Origin: Streptomyces sp. A1136
Lineage (GTDB): Bacteria; Actinomycetota; Actinomycetes; Streptomycetales; Streptomycetaceae
Length of the DNA stretch: 64,000 bases
Reading direction: 5' to 3'
Assembly: GCF_004795055.1 (NCBI RefSeq)
Contig: NZ_SSBJ01000006.1
Span: 1 to 64,000 of the forward strand
Part shown: piece by piece, positions 35,469 to 43,839 of the stretch
How positions within the stretch are numbered: position 1 is the stretch's first letter
How the letters are laid out: each line of letters starts with the position of its first letter
Notes under the pieces: model-generated
What the model was told of the DNA's origin: nothing
What the model saw: only the letters and a program-made list of their open reading frames with translations
The model's database searches: none
Program-made: the position numbers and the translations under genes

Positions 35469-36052
35469 TGCCAGTCCGCCGGGCGCTCGACGTGCTCCAG
35501 CCGGAGCACCGGGCCGGTGCGGCTGTAGCGGCGGATCAAGGGGAGCGGCGGATAGTACGCGTGCACCGAGACGGCGTGCTCGGTCCGCGACTCGTTGAGC
35601 ACCTCGTGGACGTGGTGCTCACCGAAACCGCGCCCCTCGCCCGCCGGGACGCCCCGGCCGCGGTCCACGTCCGGCGCCAGCTCCAGGCTCCGCCAGCCTT
35701 CCGACGGCAGGCGCACGGCCAGGGAGCGCTCGGTCAGCTTCCCCCGGGCGGTGGCGAACGCGCCCCGCGACTCCGCGTGGTCGTGCCAGCCGGTGCCGGT
35801 GCCCGGCGGCCAGCCGATCAGCCAGGCCTCGCTGCCCCGGGGGCCGTCCAGCCGGATCCAGGTCCGCCCTTGCGGGTCCAGGGGGAGCGAGGCGACGAGC
35901 TCGGAGTCGGCCGCGGTGCGCAGCGCGAAGGCGAGCAGTTCCGCCGTCGTCGGTGCGGCGGCGGCAGGGGAGGAGAGGAGGGCGGAGGGAGAAGCGGCGG
36001 GAGAGTCGGCGGCGGAGGTGGCCGGGGCAGGCGCGTGCGTGGGCGCAGACAT
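35465..36052 (-). CDS. Cysteine dioxygenase type I
   Basis: A 195-residue cupin enzyme that oxidises L-cysteine to cysteine sulfinate. The iron site is seen as H90 and H92 in GWHDHAE and a late His in GEHHVHEVL (H147 or H149). Residues 1-33 are an Ala/Pro/Ser-rich, probably disordered start. ATG 36052 is the first reasonable start; the longer open frame to 36202 only reads through the leader-peptide region in another frame. A Cys-rich leader peptide lies 86 bases upstream and a rhodanese gene overlaps its end. Confidence 0.88.
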   Translation of the reverse strand: MSAPTHAPAPATSAADSPAASPSALLSSPAAAAPTTAELLAFALRTAADSELVASLPLDPQGRTWIRLDGPRGSEAWLIGWPPGTGTGWHDHAESRGAFATARGKLTERSLAVRLPSEGWRSLELAPDVDRGRGVPAGEGRGFGEHHVHEVLNESRTEHAVSVHAYYPPLPLIRRYSRTGPVLRLEHVERPADWQ

Positions 36053-36138
36053 GGGATTGACCGTCCTGGGGGTTCGCGGGTGCGCGCCGCCGGTCCCGGA
36101 AGGACACGGGAAAACGGGGCGCGGGAAGAAGGGGCGAA

Positions 36139-36225
36139 TCAGCAGGAAGGGCGACACACGCAGCCCGCGTAGCGGAGCAGGTCCATGTGGACCCTCCGCC
36201 ACAGGCGTACGTCGTTGCCGGTCAT
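36139..36225 (-). CDS. Cys-rich leader peptide (uORF) of the cysteine dioxygenase operon
   Basis: A 28-codon reading frame on the minus strand ends ...MDLLRYAGCVCRPSC and stop, with three Cys in the last seven residues. An inner ATG at 36186 would give the last 15 residues alone. The ATG at 36225 lies seven bases after a -10 (TTCACT) with TTGACC 17 bases further up, so it should be leaderless. Leaderless Cys-rich uORFs that act as cysteine-sensitive attenuators have been described in mycobacteria. It precedes the dioxygenase start by 86 bases. It is too short for normal gene finders. Confidence 0.75.
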   Translation of the reverse strand: MTGNDVRLWRRVHMDLLRYAGCVCRPSC

Positions 36226-36232
36226 GACCGCG

Positions 36233-36261
36233 AGTGAAGCACGGGAAGGCAAGAGGGTCAA
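36233..36261 (-). promoter_or_regulatory. Promoter of the leader peptide-dioxygenase-rhodanese operon
   Basis: On the minus strand TTGACC (36256-36261), a 17-base spacer and TTCACT (36233-36238) stand seven bases before the leader-peptide ATG. The -35 overlaps the stop region of the FAD monooxygenase gene. Confidence 0.6.
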
Positions 36262-37850
36262 TCGATCACACCGGTGGGCGTGGTGGACGTCTCATCGAGC
36301 GCAGAGGGAACGCCGGCCGCCGGAGCCGGGGGACCGCAGCGGACGGCGTCGGCCGCCTCGTACAGTTCCGCCGGCCGGACCCCGGCGAAGGTGGCCGCCA
36401 GATGGCCGTCGGGGCGGACGAGCAGCACGGTGTGCGCGGGAGCGCCCGGGTAGCCGTCGGCCACCAGGAGTTCGGCCCGCACGGGGAGGGCGCTGACGGC
36501 CGCCGCGAGTCGGGGCATCAACCCGGCGCCCAGCCAGTGTCGCCGGTCCCACACCCCGGTGCCCGGGGCGACCAGGAGCACCAGCAGCCTGCCCCGCCCC
36601 AGCAGGTCCCGCAGCGGCACCGTCGACCCGTCGGGCGCGGTCACCGGCACGTTCGCCACCGGGCCGCCGGGTTCGGTGGCGGTCGGCACCTCCCGTACGG
36701 CCACGGGCGGGGCGTACGTCGGCTCCCCGCCCAGCGCGCCCCGGCCGAGGTGGCCGTCGGTGAGCAGGCCCTCCGCGGACCGTGCCGCCCCGGGGAGGTA
36801 CGTACGCAGCCCGGCCCCGCCGCGCAGGGCAGGCAACGCCTGGTCGGCGACGCGCAGCCGGGCCGCGACCGCCCTGCGCCGCTCTTCCTCGTAACTGTCC
36901 AGCAGCGCCTCGGAGGCCCCCTGGTGCCAGTCCAGCGCGAGCTTCCAGGCCAGGTTCTCCGCGTCCCGCAGCCCCTCCTCGACCCCCTGCGTGCCGAGCG
37001 CGCCCAGCAGGTGCGCCGCGTCCCCGGCGAGGAAGGCCCGGCCGTCGCGCCAGCGCCGGGCGAGGCGGTGGTGCAGGGTGTGCACGCCGGTGTCGATCAG
37101 GTCGTACGGCGGGGTCGTGCCCCCGCACCACCCCGCCAGGGTGTCGCGGATCAGGGTGACGAGCGCGTCGGGGGTGACGAGCCCGCCGCGCGGCGGGAGC
37201 AGCCAGTCCAGCCGCCACACCCCGTCGGGCAGCGGCCGGGCGGTGACCTCGCCCGTCGCGCCCCGGTGCAGCAACGCCTCGCCGGGCCAGGGCAGTTCGG
37301 TGCGCAGGGCGGCCACGGCGTGCCGCTCGACGGCGGTGCGGCCCGGGAAGCGGATGCCGAGCAGCTTGCGTACGGTCGAGCGGGCTCCGTCACAGCCCAC
37401 GAGGTGACTTCCGCGCCACCAGGTGGTCTCGGCGCCCCGGGTGTGGGCGGTGACCCCGCGGCCGTCCTGCTCCAGGGAGTCCAGGCGGGTGTCGGTGACC
37501 AGTCGGACCAGAGGCTCGGCGACGGCGGCGTCCCGCAGGCCGCGCGTCAGGGCGTGCTGCGGCAGGTGCAGCGGCGCCGGGAGGTCCTCGAAGGTGATCC
37601 GCCCGGAGTCCCGGCCCCGCCGCATCGTGCGCCAGGCCGCGTAGTAGGCGCCCTCGTCGCGCAGTGTCGTACAACCGAGCCGGTGGGCCATGGAAACGGT
37701 GTCGGAGTGCAGGACGACGGAACGGGCCGGTCGGGGCTCGTCCTTGCCGGGCCCCTCGTCCAGTACGACGCAGGGCACGCCTTGGCCGGCCAGGGCGAGG
37801 GACAGCGACAGCCCGACGGGCCCCCCGCCGACGACGATCACCGGGTCCAT
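36258..37850 (-). CDS. FAD-dependent aromatic-type monooxygenase
   Basis: A 530-residue flavoprotein of the PheA/TfdB-like hydroxylase group. The dinucleotide site VVGGGPVGLSLSLAL is at residues 5-19, the DG-type motif is VGCDGARSTVRK, and the GD motif FLAGDAAHLLGALGTQGVEEGLRDAENLAWKLA binds the FAD ribityl chain. The last 120 residues resemble the thioredoxin-like C-terminal domain of phenol hydroxylases. The substrate is unknown and no pathway genes adjoin it. ATG 37850 has GGGAG seven bases upstream. A TGTGATCACA palindrome lies just before it. Confidence 0.87.
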   Translation of the reverse strand: MDPVIVVGGGPVGLSLSLALAGQGVPCVVLDEGPGKDEPRPARSVVLHSDTVSMAHRLGCTTLRDEGAYYAAWRTMRRGRDSGRITFEDLPAPLHLPQHALTRGLRDAAVAEPLVRLVTDTRLDSLEQDGRGVTAHTRGAETTWWRGSHLVGCDGARSTVRKLLGIRFPGRTAVERHAVAALRTELPWPGEALLHRGATGEVTARPLPDGVWRLDWLLPPRGGLVTPDALVTLIRDTLAGWCGGTTPPYDLIDTGVHTLHHRLARRWRDGRAFLAGDAAHLLGALGTQGVEEGLRDAENLAWKLALDWHQGASEALLDSYEEERRRAVAARLRVADQALPALRGGAGLRTYLPGAARSAEGLLTDGHLGRGALGGEPTYAPPVAVREVPTATEPGGPVANVPVTAPDGSTVPLRDLLGRGRLLVLLVAPGTGVWDRRHWLGAGLMPRLAAAVSALPVRAELLVADGYPGAPAHTVLLVRPDGHLAATFAGVRPAELYEAADAVRCGPPAPAAGVPSALDETSTTPTGVID

Positions 37851-37873
37851 GGTGCGGCTCCCGATGTCCGGTA

Positions 37874-37883
37874 TGTGATCACA
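37874..37883 (-). promoter_or_regulatory. Palindromic operator candidate of the monooxygenase gene
   Basis: TGTGATCACA is a perfect 10-base palindrome 24 bases upstream of the start, flanked by two GTATG copies (37871-37875 and 37888-37892). It suits a GntR- or TetR-type repressor, but no regulator gene adjoins it. Confidence 0.35.
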
Positions 37884-37940
37884 CAACGTATGCAACCGAC
37901 TGGAGGTGCCTGCGTCAAGTGACACCGGTCCGGACAGCAC

Positions 37941-37976
37941 TGTGTGGTGCGGCGAAGGATTTCGCCGCACCACACA
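37941..37976 (-). terminator. Strong terminator of gluABCD
   Basis: A perfect 16-bp stem (TGTGTGGTGCGGCGAA at 37941-37956 and its complement at 37961-37976) with a GGAT loop lies 89 bases beyond the gluD stop. It has no T tract, as often in Streptomyces. Confidence 0.8.
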
Positions 37977-38064
37977 GGCTACGCACTATGACTGACTTCG
38001 CATCAGCGGACTTACCGTCAGCGGGAGTGGTCTCCGCGAACCGTCGCCCGCCGTAGGAGGGCCC

Positions 38065-38949
38065 TCACCCGGTGCTGTTGTTGCCCGTGGCAAGATCGCC
38101 GGCCTCGGCCACGCCCACGACCGCGCCGGTGCTCTTCTTCGACTGCCGCAGCCGGCGCTCCAGCCAGGAGGCGGCGGCGGCGAGACCGTAGTTCACGGCG
38201 ACGAACAGCGCCGCGATCACGATCAGCGTCGGGATGGTGTTGCTGTAGTTCGCCGAGATCTGCCGGTTCATCGACAGCAGCTCGCCGTAACCGAGGACCG
38301 CGCCACCGAGCGCGGTGTCCTTGAGGATCACCACGAGCTGGCTCACCAGCGCGGGCAGCATGGCGGTCACGGCCTGCGGGAGCAGGACGTACGCCATGGT
38401 CTGGCCCTTGCGCATGCCGATCGCCTTGGCCGCGTCGGTCTGCCCGCGCGGCAGCGACTGGATGCCGGCCCGGACGATCTCGGCGATGACCGAGGCGTTG
38501 TACAGGACCAGGCCCGTGACCACCGCGTACAGCGGCCGGATCTCGGACTCGACGTTCGAGAACTTCACGTACAGCGCGAAGCCGAACAGCATCAGCATCA
38601 GGACCGGGATGGCGCGGAAGAACTCCACGACCGCGCCGACCGGGACGCGCACCCAGGCGTGGTCGGAGAGCCGGCCGATGCCGAGCAGCGCGCCGAGCGG
38701 AAGCGCGATCACCATCGCGATCACAGCGGCCTTGAGCGTCCCCAGCAGGCCGGGGATCAGGAACGTCGTCCAGATCTGCCCGTCGGTGACGAACGGGCTC
38801 CACTTCTCCCAGTCGAGCTGGCGCTTGTCCGCCATGAGGCCCAGCGCCCACCACAGGGCCAGGCCCAGCAGCACGAGGAAGACGGCGGAGTAGATCCAGT
38901 TGCGGACCTTGGCCTTGGAGCCGGGGGTGTCGTACAGCACGGTACTCAT
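38065..38949 (-). CDS. gluD: Glutamate ABC transporter permease GluD
   Basis: A 294-residue permease with about five membrane helices and the EAA loop of polar amino acid importers (GMRKGQTMAYVLLPQAVTAMLPAL). The order gluA-B-C-D equals the glutamate uptake operon of Corynebacterium and Streptomyces. Its ATG overlaps the gluC stop (ATGA). It has a longer N-terminal part than GluC, including an extra hydrophobic helix near residues 17-37. Confidence 0.9.
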   Translation of the reverse strand: MSTVLYDTPGSKAKVRNWIYSAVFLVLLGLALWWALGLMADKRQLDWEKWSPFVTDGQIWTTFLIPGLLGTLKAAVIAMVIALPLGALLGIGRLSDHAWVRVPVGAVVEFFRAIPVLMLMLFGFALYVKFSNVESEIRPLYAVVTGLVLYNASVIAEIVRAGIQSLPRGQTDAAKAIGMRKGQTMAYVLLPQAVTAMLPALVSQLVVILKDTALGGAVLGYGELLSMNRQISANYSNTIPTLIVIAALFVAVNYGLAAAASWLERRLRQSKKSTGAVVGVAEAGDLATGNNSTG

Positions 38950-39620
38950 CGCTTCACCGCCATTCGCTTGGCCACCCAGCCCAGCAGCAGGCCGGTGGGC
39001 AGGGTGAGTACGACGAAGCCGAAGGCGAACACGGCGAAGACCTCGAAGAGCGCCTGCGCCTCGTTCTCGATCATCTCCTTCATCAGCAGGGCCGCTTCGG
39101 CCACGCCGATGGCCGCCGCCACGGTGGTGTTCTTCGTGAGGGCGATCAGTACGTTCGCGAGCGGCGCGATGACCGCCCGGAAGGACTGGGGGAGCACGAC
39201 CAGTGTGAGTACCTGGAAGAAACTCAGGCCCAGCGCGCGGGCGGCCTCGGCCTGCCCGACGGGCACGGTGTTGATGCCGGAGCGCAGCGCCTCGCAGACG
39301 AAGGTGCCGGTGTAGGCGGTCAGACCCAGGACGGCCAGCCGGAAGCCGGTCTCCTTGAAGGTGCTGCCGCCGAGCGTGATGCCCAGGGTCTGGCTGAGGC
39401 CCAGCGAGCAGGCGAGGATCAGCACGGTCAGCGGGGTGTTGCGCACCACGTTGACGTACACGGCGGCGAAGCCGCGCATCAGCGGGACGGGGCTGACCCG
39501 TATCCCGACCAGGACGGTGCCCCATATGAGGGAACCGACCGCCGAGTAGAGGGTGAGCTGAACCGTCACCCAGAAGGCTCCGAGCAGGTCGTACTGCCCG
39601 GAATCAAGAAAGTCGAACAC
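38946..39620 (-). CDS. gluC: Glutamate ABC transporter permease GluC
   Basis: A 224-residue permease with five hydrophobic helices and the EAA-type loop AEAARALGLSFFQVLTLVVLPQSFRAVIAPL. It pairs with GluD in the membrane channel. It starts with GTG 83 bases after gluB, behind a strong hairpin that may lower its expression relative to the binding protein. Confidence 0.9.
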   Translation of the reverse strand: MFDFLDSGQYDLLGAFWVTVQLTLYSAVGSLIWGTVLVGIRVSPVPLMRGFAAVYVNVVRNTPLTVLILACSLGLSQTLGITLGGSTFKETGFRLAVLGLTAYTGTFVCEALRSGINTVPVGQAEAARALGLSFFQVLTLVVLPQSFRAVIAPLANVLIALTKNTTVAAAIGVAEAALLMKEMIENEAQALFEVFAVFAFGFVVLTLPTGLLLGWVAKRMAVKR

Positions 39621-39660
39621 GTTGCCCTGCGCTCTCCCCAGGATGGCCGGTGGGGCGCGC

Positions 39661-39685
39661 CGCCGCCCGCGGCAGGCGGGCGGCG
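39661..39685 (-). terminator. Intra-operon hairpin between gluB and gluC
   Basis: CGCCGCCCGC (39661-39670) and GCGGGCGGCG (39676-39685) form a perfect GC-only 10-bp stem with a 5-base loop. It lies 18 bases after the gluB stop. It may act as a partial terminator or protect the gluAB mRNA 3' end. Confidence 0.6.
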
Positions 39686-39703
39686 ACGCTCCTCACCGGG
39701 GAA

Positions 39704-40555
39704 TCAGCTGCCTTCGGTGATCTGCGGGGCAGGCTCGTTCTTGTAGTCGGCCGGCCCGAAGTTCTTCTTCACGGCCGCCTCCCAGGCACCGTCCGCGACC
39801 ATCTTCTTGAGCGCGGCGTTGACCTTGGTCTGCAGGTCCTTGTCGCCCTTCTTGAGGCCGATGCCGTAGTTCTCGTTGCTCAGGTTCAGCCCGACCAGCT
39901 TGAACTTGCCCTTGTTCTTGTCCTGCGAGGCGTAGCCCGCCAGGATCGAGTTGTCCGTGGTCAGGGCGTCCACGGCCTTGTTCTCCAGGCCGGTGAGGCA
40001 CTCGGAGTAGCCCGGGAACTCCTGGAGGTCGGCCTCGGGGGCGAGCTTGGTCTTGACGTTCTGCGCCGAGGTGGAGCCGGTGACGGAGCAGAGCTTCTTC
40101 TTGTTGAGGTCCTCGGCCTTGGTGATCGAGGTGTCGTCGGCGCGGACCAGCAGGTCCTGGTGGGCCAGGAGGTAGGGGCCGGCGAAGTCGACCTTCTGCT
40201 TGCGCTTGTCGTTGATCGAGTAGCTCGCGACGACCAGCTTGACGTCGCCGTTGGCGATCAGGTTCTCGCGCTCGGAGCTGACGGCCTGCTTGAACTCGAT
40301 CTGGCTCGGCTCGTAGCCGAGTTCCTTGGCGACGTACGTCGCGACGTCGACGTCGAAACCGGTGAACTTGCCGTCCGGGGTCTTGAGACCCACACCCGGC
40401 TGGTCGAACTTGATGCCGATGACGATCTTGCCCTTGGAGTCACCGGACGCACTGGTGCCACCGGAGGACTTGTCGCTGCCGCCGCCACAGGCGGTCGCGG
40501 TCAGGGCGAGAGCGACGGCCGCGGCGACGGCCGCACCGGCCTTGTAAACCTTCAT
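39704..40555 (-). CDS. gluB: Glutamate-binding lipoprotein GluB
   Basis: A 283-residue solute-binding lipoprotein. The signal peptide ends in lipobox TATAC (Cys23), followed by a Gly/Ser linker and a type-3 periplasmic-binding domain (TPDGKFTGFDVDVATYVAKELGY, ENYGIGLKKGDKDL). It captures glutamate for GluACD. ATG 40555 has GAGGGAA upstream. A stable hairpin follows its stop. Confidence 0.92.
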   Translation of the reverse strand: MKVYKAGAAVAAAVALALTATACGGGSDKSSGGTSASGDSKGKIVIGIKFDQPGVGLKTPDGKFTGFDVDVATYVAKELGYEPSQIEFKQAVSSERENLIANGDVKLVVASYSINDKRKQKVDFAGPYLLAHQDLLVRADDTSITKAEDLNKKKLCSVTGSTSAQNVKTKLAPEADLQEFPGYSECLTGLENKAVDALTTDNSILAGYASQDKNKGKFKLVGLNLSNENYGIGLKKGDKDLQTKVNAALKKMVADGAWEAAVKKNFGPADYKNEPAPQITEGS

Positions 40556-40642
40556 CGTGAACTTCCCTCGTATGAGACGTTGTTGGACGGCGGGCGACAC
40601 GTGGCTCCGGGCCGCCACCGGATCACTACCAGACGAGGACCG

Positions 40643-41428
40643 TCAGTGGTGAAGGATCTTCGACAGGAAGTCCTTGGCGCGGTCGCTGCGCGGGTTGGCG
40701 AAGAACTGCTCCGGGGTGGCCTCTTCGACGATCTTCCCGTCGGCCATGAAGACGACCCGGTTGGCCGCGGAGCGGGCGAAGCCCATCTCGTGCGTCACGA
40801 CCACCATCGTCATCCCCTCCCGGGCGAGCTGCTGCATGACCTCCAGCACCTCGTTGATCATCTCCGGGTCGAGGGCCGAAGTGGGCTCGTCGAAGAGCAT
40901 CACCTTCGGGTCCATCGCCAGCGCCCGGGCGATCGCCACGCGCTGCTGCTGACCACCGGAGAGCTGCGCCGGGTACTTGTCCGCCTGGGAGCCGACCCCC
41001 ACCCGGTCCAGCAGCGACTTCGCCTTCTCCAGCGCCGCCGCCTTGTCCGCCTTGCGGACCTTGAGCTGACCCAGCATCACGTTCTGCAGCACCGTCTTGT
41101 GCGCGAACAGGTTGAACGACTGGAAGACCATGCCGACATCGGCCCGCAGCCGCGCCAGCTCCCTGCCCTCGGAGGGCAGTTCCTTGCCGTCGACCGTGAT
41201 GGTCCCCGAATCGATCGTCTCCAGGCGGTTGATGGTCCGGCACAGCGTGGACTTGCCCGATCCCGAGGGACCGATCACCACGACGACCTCACCGCGGGCA
41301 ATGCTCAGATCGATGTTCTGAAGCACGTGCAGCGCGCCGAAGTGCTTGTTGACGTTGCTCAGTACGACCAGGCCGTCCGCGGCCCCCGCCGCGTCCTGAA
41401 CGTCCTCGGTCACTGATACTCCGCTCAT
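40643..41428 (-). CDS. gluA: Glutamate ABC transporter ATP-binding protein GluA
   Basis: A 261-residue ATPase with Walker [11 protein letters not shown] loop, signature LSGGQQQR, Walker B VMLFDEP and the switch His in VTHEMG. It powers glutamate import. It is first in the leftward gluABCD operon and is divergent from the two-component genes at 41701. GTG at 41413 is a possible internal start. Confidence 0.93.
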   Translation of the reverse strand: MSGVSVTEDVQDAAGAADGLVVLSNVNKHFGALHVLQNIDLSIARGEVVVVIGPSGSGKSTLCRTINRLETIDSGTITVDGKELPSEGRELARLRADVGMVFQSFNLFAHKTVLQNVMLGQLKVRKADKAAALEKAKSLLDRVGVGSQADKYPAQLSGGQQQRVAIARALAMDPKVMLFDEPTSALDPEMINEVLEVMQQLAREGMTMVVVTHEMGFARSAANRVVFMADGKIVEEATPEQFFANPRSDRAKDFLSKILHH

Positions 41429-41700
41429 CGGCTTCTTGCTCCGTCCTCCGTCGGTTGGGAGGACAGTAGTGACGTGACGCTCACACCGTCATCACATCTG
41501 AGGGAGAATTGAGCATAACGATCCGGCCTCGCCCGGATACGCTCCGTGGGCGACCGCGGCCGACGCCCTTCCTTACGCGTACCGGGTGCATAACGGAAGA
41601 CTCGCGAGACCTGAACCCTCTTGACGTGGGACTCTGCATCGGCGTGGATGCAGGGTGGCCACGCGCGCGTGCCATCGACCGACCGAGGAAAGGGGACCCC

Positions 41701-42411
41701 GTGAGACTGCTGCTCGTCGAGGACGACGACCACGTCGCCGCCGCGCTGTCCGCGATCCTCGCCCGGCACGGCTTCCAGGTCACCCACGCCCGCAGCGGCG
41801 AGGAAGCCCTCCACGCCCTGCTTCCGGCGGGTGCCCCGACCTCTCCCTACGGGGTGATCCTGCTCGACCTCGGCCTGCCCGACCAGGACGGTTACGAGGT
41901 CTGCGGCAAGATCCGCAAGCGCACCGCCACGCCCGTCATCATGGTGACCGCCCGAGGCGACGTACGCTCCCGCATCCACGGCCTGAACATGGGCGCCGAC
42001 GACTACGTCGTCAAGCCCTACGACACCGGTGAGCTCCTCGCACGCATCCACGCCGTCGCCCGCCGCACCGGCGCCTCCGAGGAGGCCGCCGCGACGGGGA
42101 CCGGCGTCCCGTCCGTGGTCCGGCTCGGGCCCGTCGCCATCGAGCTGCCCACCCGCCGCGTCACCGTGGACGGCGCCGACGTCCCGCTCACCCGCAAGGA
42201 GTTCGACCTGCTCGCACTGCTCGCCCAGCGCCCCGGCGTCGTCTTCCGGCGCGAGCAGATCATCAGTGAGGTCTGGCGCACCAGTTGGGAAGGCACCGGG
42301 CGGACCCTCGAAGTCCACGTCGCCTCGTTGCGCTCCAAGCTGCGCATGCCGGCCCTCATCGAGACCGTGCGCGGGGTGGGCTACCGGCTCGTCGCCCCGC
42401 CCGCCCCCTAG
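41701..42411 (+). CDS. OmpR-type response regulator
   Basis: A 236-residue regulator with a receiver domain (1-118, phospho-acceptor D56 in GVILLDLGLPDQDGY) and an OmpR/PhoB winged helix (about 138-232, ending in GVGYRLV). The GTG has AGGAAAGGGG upstream. It is followed 12 bases later by its histidine kinase and lies head to head with gluABCD, so control of glutamate uptake is a reasonable but unproved guess. The frame is open back to 41509, but that part has no ribosome site. Confidence 0.9.
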   Translation: MRLLLVEDDDHVAAALSAILARHGFQVTHARSGEEALHALLPAGAPTSPYGVILLDLGLPDQDGYEVCGKIRKRTATPVIMVTARGDVRSRIHGLNMGADDYVVKPYDTGELLARIHAVARRTGASEEAAATGTGVPSVVRLGPVAIELPTRRVTVDGADVPLTRKEFDLLALLAQRPGVVFRREQIISEVWRTSWEGTGRTLEVHVASLRSKLRMPALIETVRGVGYRLVAPPAP

Positions 42412-42423
42412 CAAGGCCCCGTC

Positions 42424-43836
42424 GTGCGCGCCCGGCTGCTTCCCCTGCTCGTCGTCCTCATGGCGGGCGTCCTGCTCGCGCTCGGCTTCCCGCTCGCCGT
42501 CAGCCTCGCCGCCGGTCAGCAGCAACGGGTGGTCGTCGACCGGATCGACGACAGCGCCCGCTTCGCCGCCCTCGCCCAGTTCGTCATCGACGCCGAGGGC
42601 TCCGCCGCCACCGGCGCCGATCAGCGCCGCGAGACCCTCCAACTGGAACTGGCCCGCTACCAGGAGCTGTACGGCATCCGCGTCGGCATCTTCTACCGCG
42701 ACGACAACGCCATGGTCCGCGCCCCCGGTTGGTGGCAGCTCCCGGAATCCGGCGAGGGCCGCCGGGCCTTCGAGGAAGCCCTCGCCGGACGCCGAAGCCA
42801 CGACCCGGGCCAGGTGTGGCCCTGGCAGACGCATGCCAAACTGCTCGTCGCCTCCCCGGTCGTCCTCGACGGGGACGTCGTCGCCGTCGTCGCCACCGAA
42901 TCACCCACCGGCCAACTGCGCGCCCGCATCCTGCAAGGCTGGCTGCTGATCGCGGGCGGCCTCGCCGCCGCCATGCTGCTGGCCTTCGGAGCCGCCCTGC
43001 GGCTCACCAGCTGGGTCCTCAAGCCCGTCCGCACCCTCGACGCCGCCGCGCACGGCATCGCCACCGGACGCATGAACTCCAGGGTCGCCGCCGCCGGCGG
43101 CCCCCCGGAACTCCGACGCCTGGCCCACTCGTTCAACGAGATGGCCGACAACGTGGAAGACGTACTGGAGCAGCAGCGGGCGTTCGTCGCCGACGCCTCC
43201 CACCAACTGCGCAACCCGCTCGCCGCGCTGCTCCTGCGGATCGAGCTGCTCGCCCTCGAACTGCCCGAGGGAAACGCGGAGATCGCCTCCGTGCGCACCG
43301 AGGGCAAGCGCCTGACCCAGGTCCTGGACGACCTGCTGGACCTGGCGCTGGCCGAGCACGCCACCGCCGAGATCACCCTGACGGACGTGGGCGCGCTCGC
43401 CGCCGAACGGATCGCCGCCTGGCGCCCCTACGCCGAGGAGAAGGGCGTACGGCTGACCGAGACCGGCCCGGCCGCCGTCACCGGGTGGGCCGACCCCATC
43501 GCGCTGTCCAGCGCGCTGGACGCGGTCATCGACAACGCCCTCAAGTTCACCCCGGAGGGAGAGGAAGTCGAGGTGTCGGTCGCCGCGCAGGGCCGCACCG
43601 TCCACGTCGTCGTCGCCGACCGGGGACCCGGCCTGACCGAGGAGGAGCTCCAGCGCGTCGGCGACCGCTTCTGGCGCAGCGGGCGCCACCAGAACGTCAA
43701 GGGCTCCGGCCTCGGCCTGTCCATCTCCCGGGCGCTGCTCGCCTCGGGCGGCGGGTCCCTCTCGTACGAGACGAACCCGCCCCACGGACTGCGCGTGACG
43801 GTCACGGTGCCACGCACGGCCCCGCACTCCCCCTGA
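42424..43836 (+). CDS. Sensor histidine kinase
   Basis: A 470-residue membrane kinase. Two transmembrane helices (about 5-30 and 160-185) flank an extracytoplasmic sensor of about 130 residues. A HAMP domain (about 187-240), HisKA with phospho-acceptor His in DASHQLRNPL, and HATPase with DNALKF, DRGPG and GSGLGLS follow. The GTG start is 12 bases after the response-regulator stop. It ends three bases before the convergent GH85 gene. Confidence 0.9.
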   Translation: MRARLLPLLVVLMAGVLLALGFPLAVSLAAGQQQRVVVDRIDDSARFAALAQFVIDAEGSAATGADQRRETLQLELARYQELYGIRVGIFYRDDNAMVRAPGWWQLPESGEGRRAFEEALAGRRSHDPGQVWPWQTHAKLLVASPVVLDGDVVAVVATESPTGQLRARILQGWLLIAGGLAAAMLLAFGAALRLTSWVLKPVRTLDAAAHGIATGRMNSRVAAAGGPPELRRLAHSFNEMADNVEDVLEQQRAFVADASHQLRNPLAALLLRIELLALELPEGNAEIASVRTEGKRLTQVLDDLLDLALAEHATAEITLTDVGALAAERIAAWRPYAEEKGVRLTETGPAAVTGWADPIALSSALDAVIDNALKFTPEGEEVEVSVAAQGRTVHVVVADRGPGLTEEELQRVGDRFWRSGRHQNVKGSGLGLSISRALLASGGGSLSYETNPPHGLRVTVTVPRTAPHSP

Positions 43837-43839
43837 GCC

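Noticed and set aside
36053..36202. A longer N-terminus for the cysteine dioxygenase
   Set aside because: The extension crosses the Cys leader peptide in another frame and has no ribosome site or family similarity.
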